A stretch of 64,000 nucleotides of DNA from an uncultured Prevotella sp. GTDB lineage: Bacteria > Bacteroidota > Bacteroidia > Bacteroidales > Bacteroidaceae. The notes under the pieces were generated by a model. That model had not been told where the DNA came from, searched no databases, and worked only from the letters and a program-made list of their open reading frames with translations. Position numbers and translations under genes: made by a program. This document shows, piece by piece, positions 63,335 to 64,000 of the stretch. The stretch is from contig ONLG01000017.1 of NCBI GenBank assembly GCA_900318625.1, forward strand, positions 1 through 64,000, written 5' to 3'. The stretch's first letter is position 1, and each line of letters opens with the position of its first letter.

Positions 63335-64000
63335 AAATAAACAAGATACTCATATTGGTCATTATTTTTTTGAATAATAATTGTATTGTTCAGGCTCAGT
63401 CATTTGAAAAAGATTGGCAGTGGTTAAGATTTGCAGAAACAACTGCTGGCACTGCTAGTTCTGTATATGAAAATGCTTTGCTCAATCTTGTTGCTAATAA
63501 TCTGAAAGATTCTTTAATGGTTTCGTATTATGATAGTATCGCTACACGGTTAAACACAATTATTCCACAAATAGAAAACAAATATGGAGTAACATCAATG
63601 CAATACTGGAACCTAATTGATGCTTGCAGTGTCATTTTAACTGAAAGTGCACATAATCATGTTAGAATAAAGAAACGTAAGCATCTCATTAGTTTCCTTA
63701 AATCTCTGGAAATGCACTATCATCAAGCTGAAACAAACGAATATATATTTACTGTTGGACTTTCTGATGTATACAGTTATTTAGGCGATTTTAATAAAGC
63801 AATATATTGGGGACAAAAGCGTTTTGATTTTGCCAAGAAATCAAATAACTCACATGAATTAGCCGGAGCATATTGTGTCCTGGCAGAATTGTATATAACG
63901 CATCAAAAAAACGAAGAATTTGCTAAGTTTCTTAATGAACTCATTGGGGACACAGAAATTTCACATCAAGCCAAGATAACGATAATTGACCGTTTCTTAG
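63331..64000 (+). CDS. Secreted TPR-like protein, C-terminus cut by the right edge
   Basis: The frame runs from the ATG at 63331 off the edge: 223 codons, with no stop. It begins with a signal peptide (ILILVIIFLNNNCIVQAQ). The mature part has paired helices (GLSDVYSYLGDFNKAIYWGQ, LAGAYCVLAELYITHQKNEE) with the spacing of tetratricopeptide repeats, a pattern seen in Bacteroidota TPR sensor or regulatory proteins. The AT-rich composition matches the AbiE genes before it, from which it is separated only by the overlapping small gene. Function is unknown. Confidence 0.7.
   Translation, partial: MKINKILILVIIFLNNNCIVQAQSFEKDWQWLRFAETTAGTASSVYENALLNLVANNLKDSLMVSYYDSIATRLNTIIPQIENKYGVTSMQYWNLIDACSVILTESAHNHVRIKKRKHLISFLKSLEMHYHQAETNEYIFTVGLSDVYSYLGDFNKAIYWGQKRFDFAKKSNNSHELAGAYCVLAELYITHQKNEEFAKFLNELIGDTEISHQAKITIIDRFL

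Overview
The window looks like a chromosomal segment of a Bacteroidales bacterium, most likely Prevotellaceae. Evidence: Bacteroidota-type promoters (TTTG, about 19-21 bases, then TAnnTTTG) precede many genes; the type IX secretion genes porU and porV are adjacent; a GH97/GH13 Sus-type starch operon is present; several secreted proteins share a short C-terminal sorting-like tail; Shine-Dalgarno sequences are rarely visible. Core genes are GC-rich, while toxin-antitoxin and unknown-secreted genes sit in visibly AT-rich patches.

Layout. 1-3973: membrane protein (cut at the edge), RNase H and two glycosyltransferases on the minus strand. 3974-5302: divergent promoters, a candidate small RNA with its own promoter and terminator, and a HEPN/MNT pair. 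5546-14389: a duplicated-domain secreted protein, an orphan C-terminal tail, an IspF fused to a DUF559 nuclease domain through a repeat, porV, porU and a fumarylacetoacetate-hydrolase-family enzyme. 14554-15584: a second orphan tail and a four-helix-bundle gene bracketed by short inverted repeats. 15704-18643: tsf, rpsB, rpsI, rplM. 19093-23435: NlpC/P60 hydrolase, glycosyltransferase, cupin regulator and acyl-CoA synthetase. 23610-27838: two small envelope proteins, argS, and an OmpA lipoprotein after a block of dispersed repeats. 27978-30869: orphan tail, an unexplained highly structured region, two AT-rich unknown genes and a DUF4160/DUF2442 pair. 31268-37471: purL, a split chromate transporter and a secreted nuclease. 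37596-41661: LytTR regulator, LytS-like kinase with a histidine-rich loop, and a divergent SF1 helicase. 41697-42452: ABC ATPase. 43178-52230: starch operon malQ-susB-pulA-susA. 52322-54628: M6 peptidase and PIN toxin-antitoxin. 54825-60754: esterase, rbfA, LolC-like permease, metG, secreted protein, DUF805 protein. 60942-64000: BspA-like remnant, AbiE pair, and two coupled unknown genes running off the edge.

How the parts fit. Starch breakdown is split between the periplasm or cell surface (SusA, SusB and PulA have signal peptides) and the cytoplasm (MalQ has none). PorU and PorV would process and anchor secreted cargo. Four toxin-antitoxin or abortive-infection modules lie in the AT-rich patches.

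The most unusual theme is repeats. Several low-complexity, dyad-symmetric repeat families recur between genes. One forms near-perfect 31-base inverted repeats around a DUF559 nuclease, and repeat-like sequence also appears in frame inside argS, purL, a chromate transporter and a hydrolase. No tRNA, rRNA, CRISPR array, full-length insertion sequence or prophage was seen. All functional calls are by eye from sequence, without database searches.
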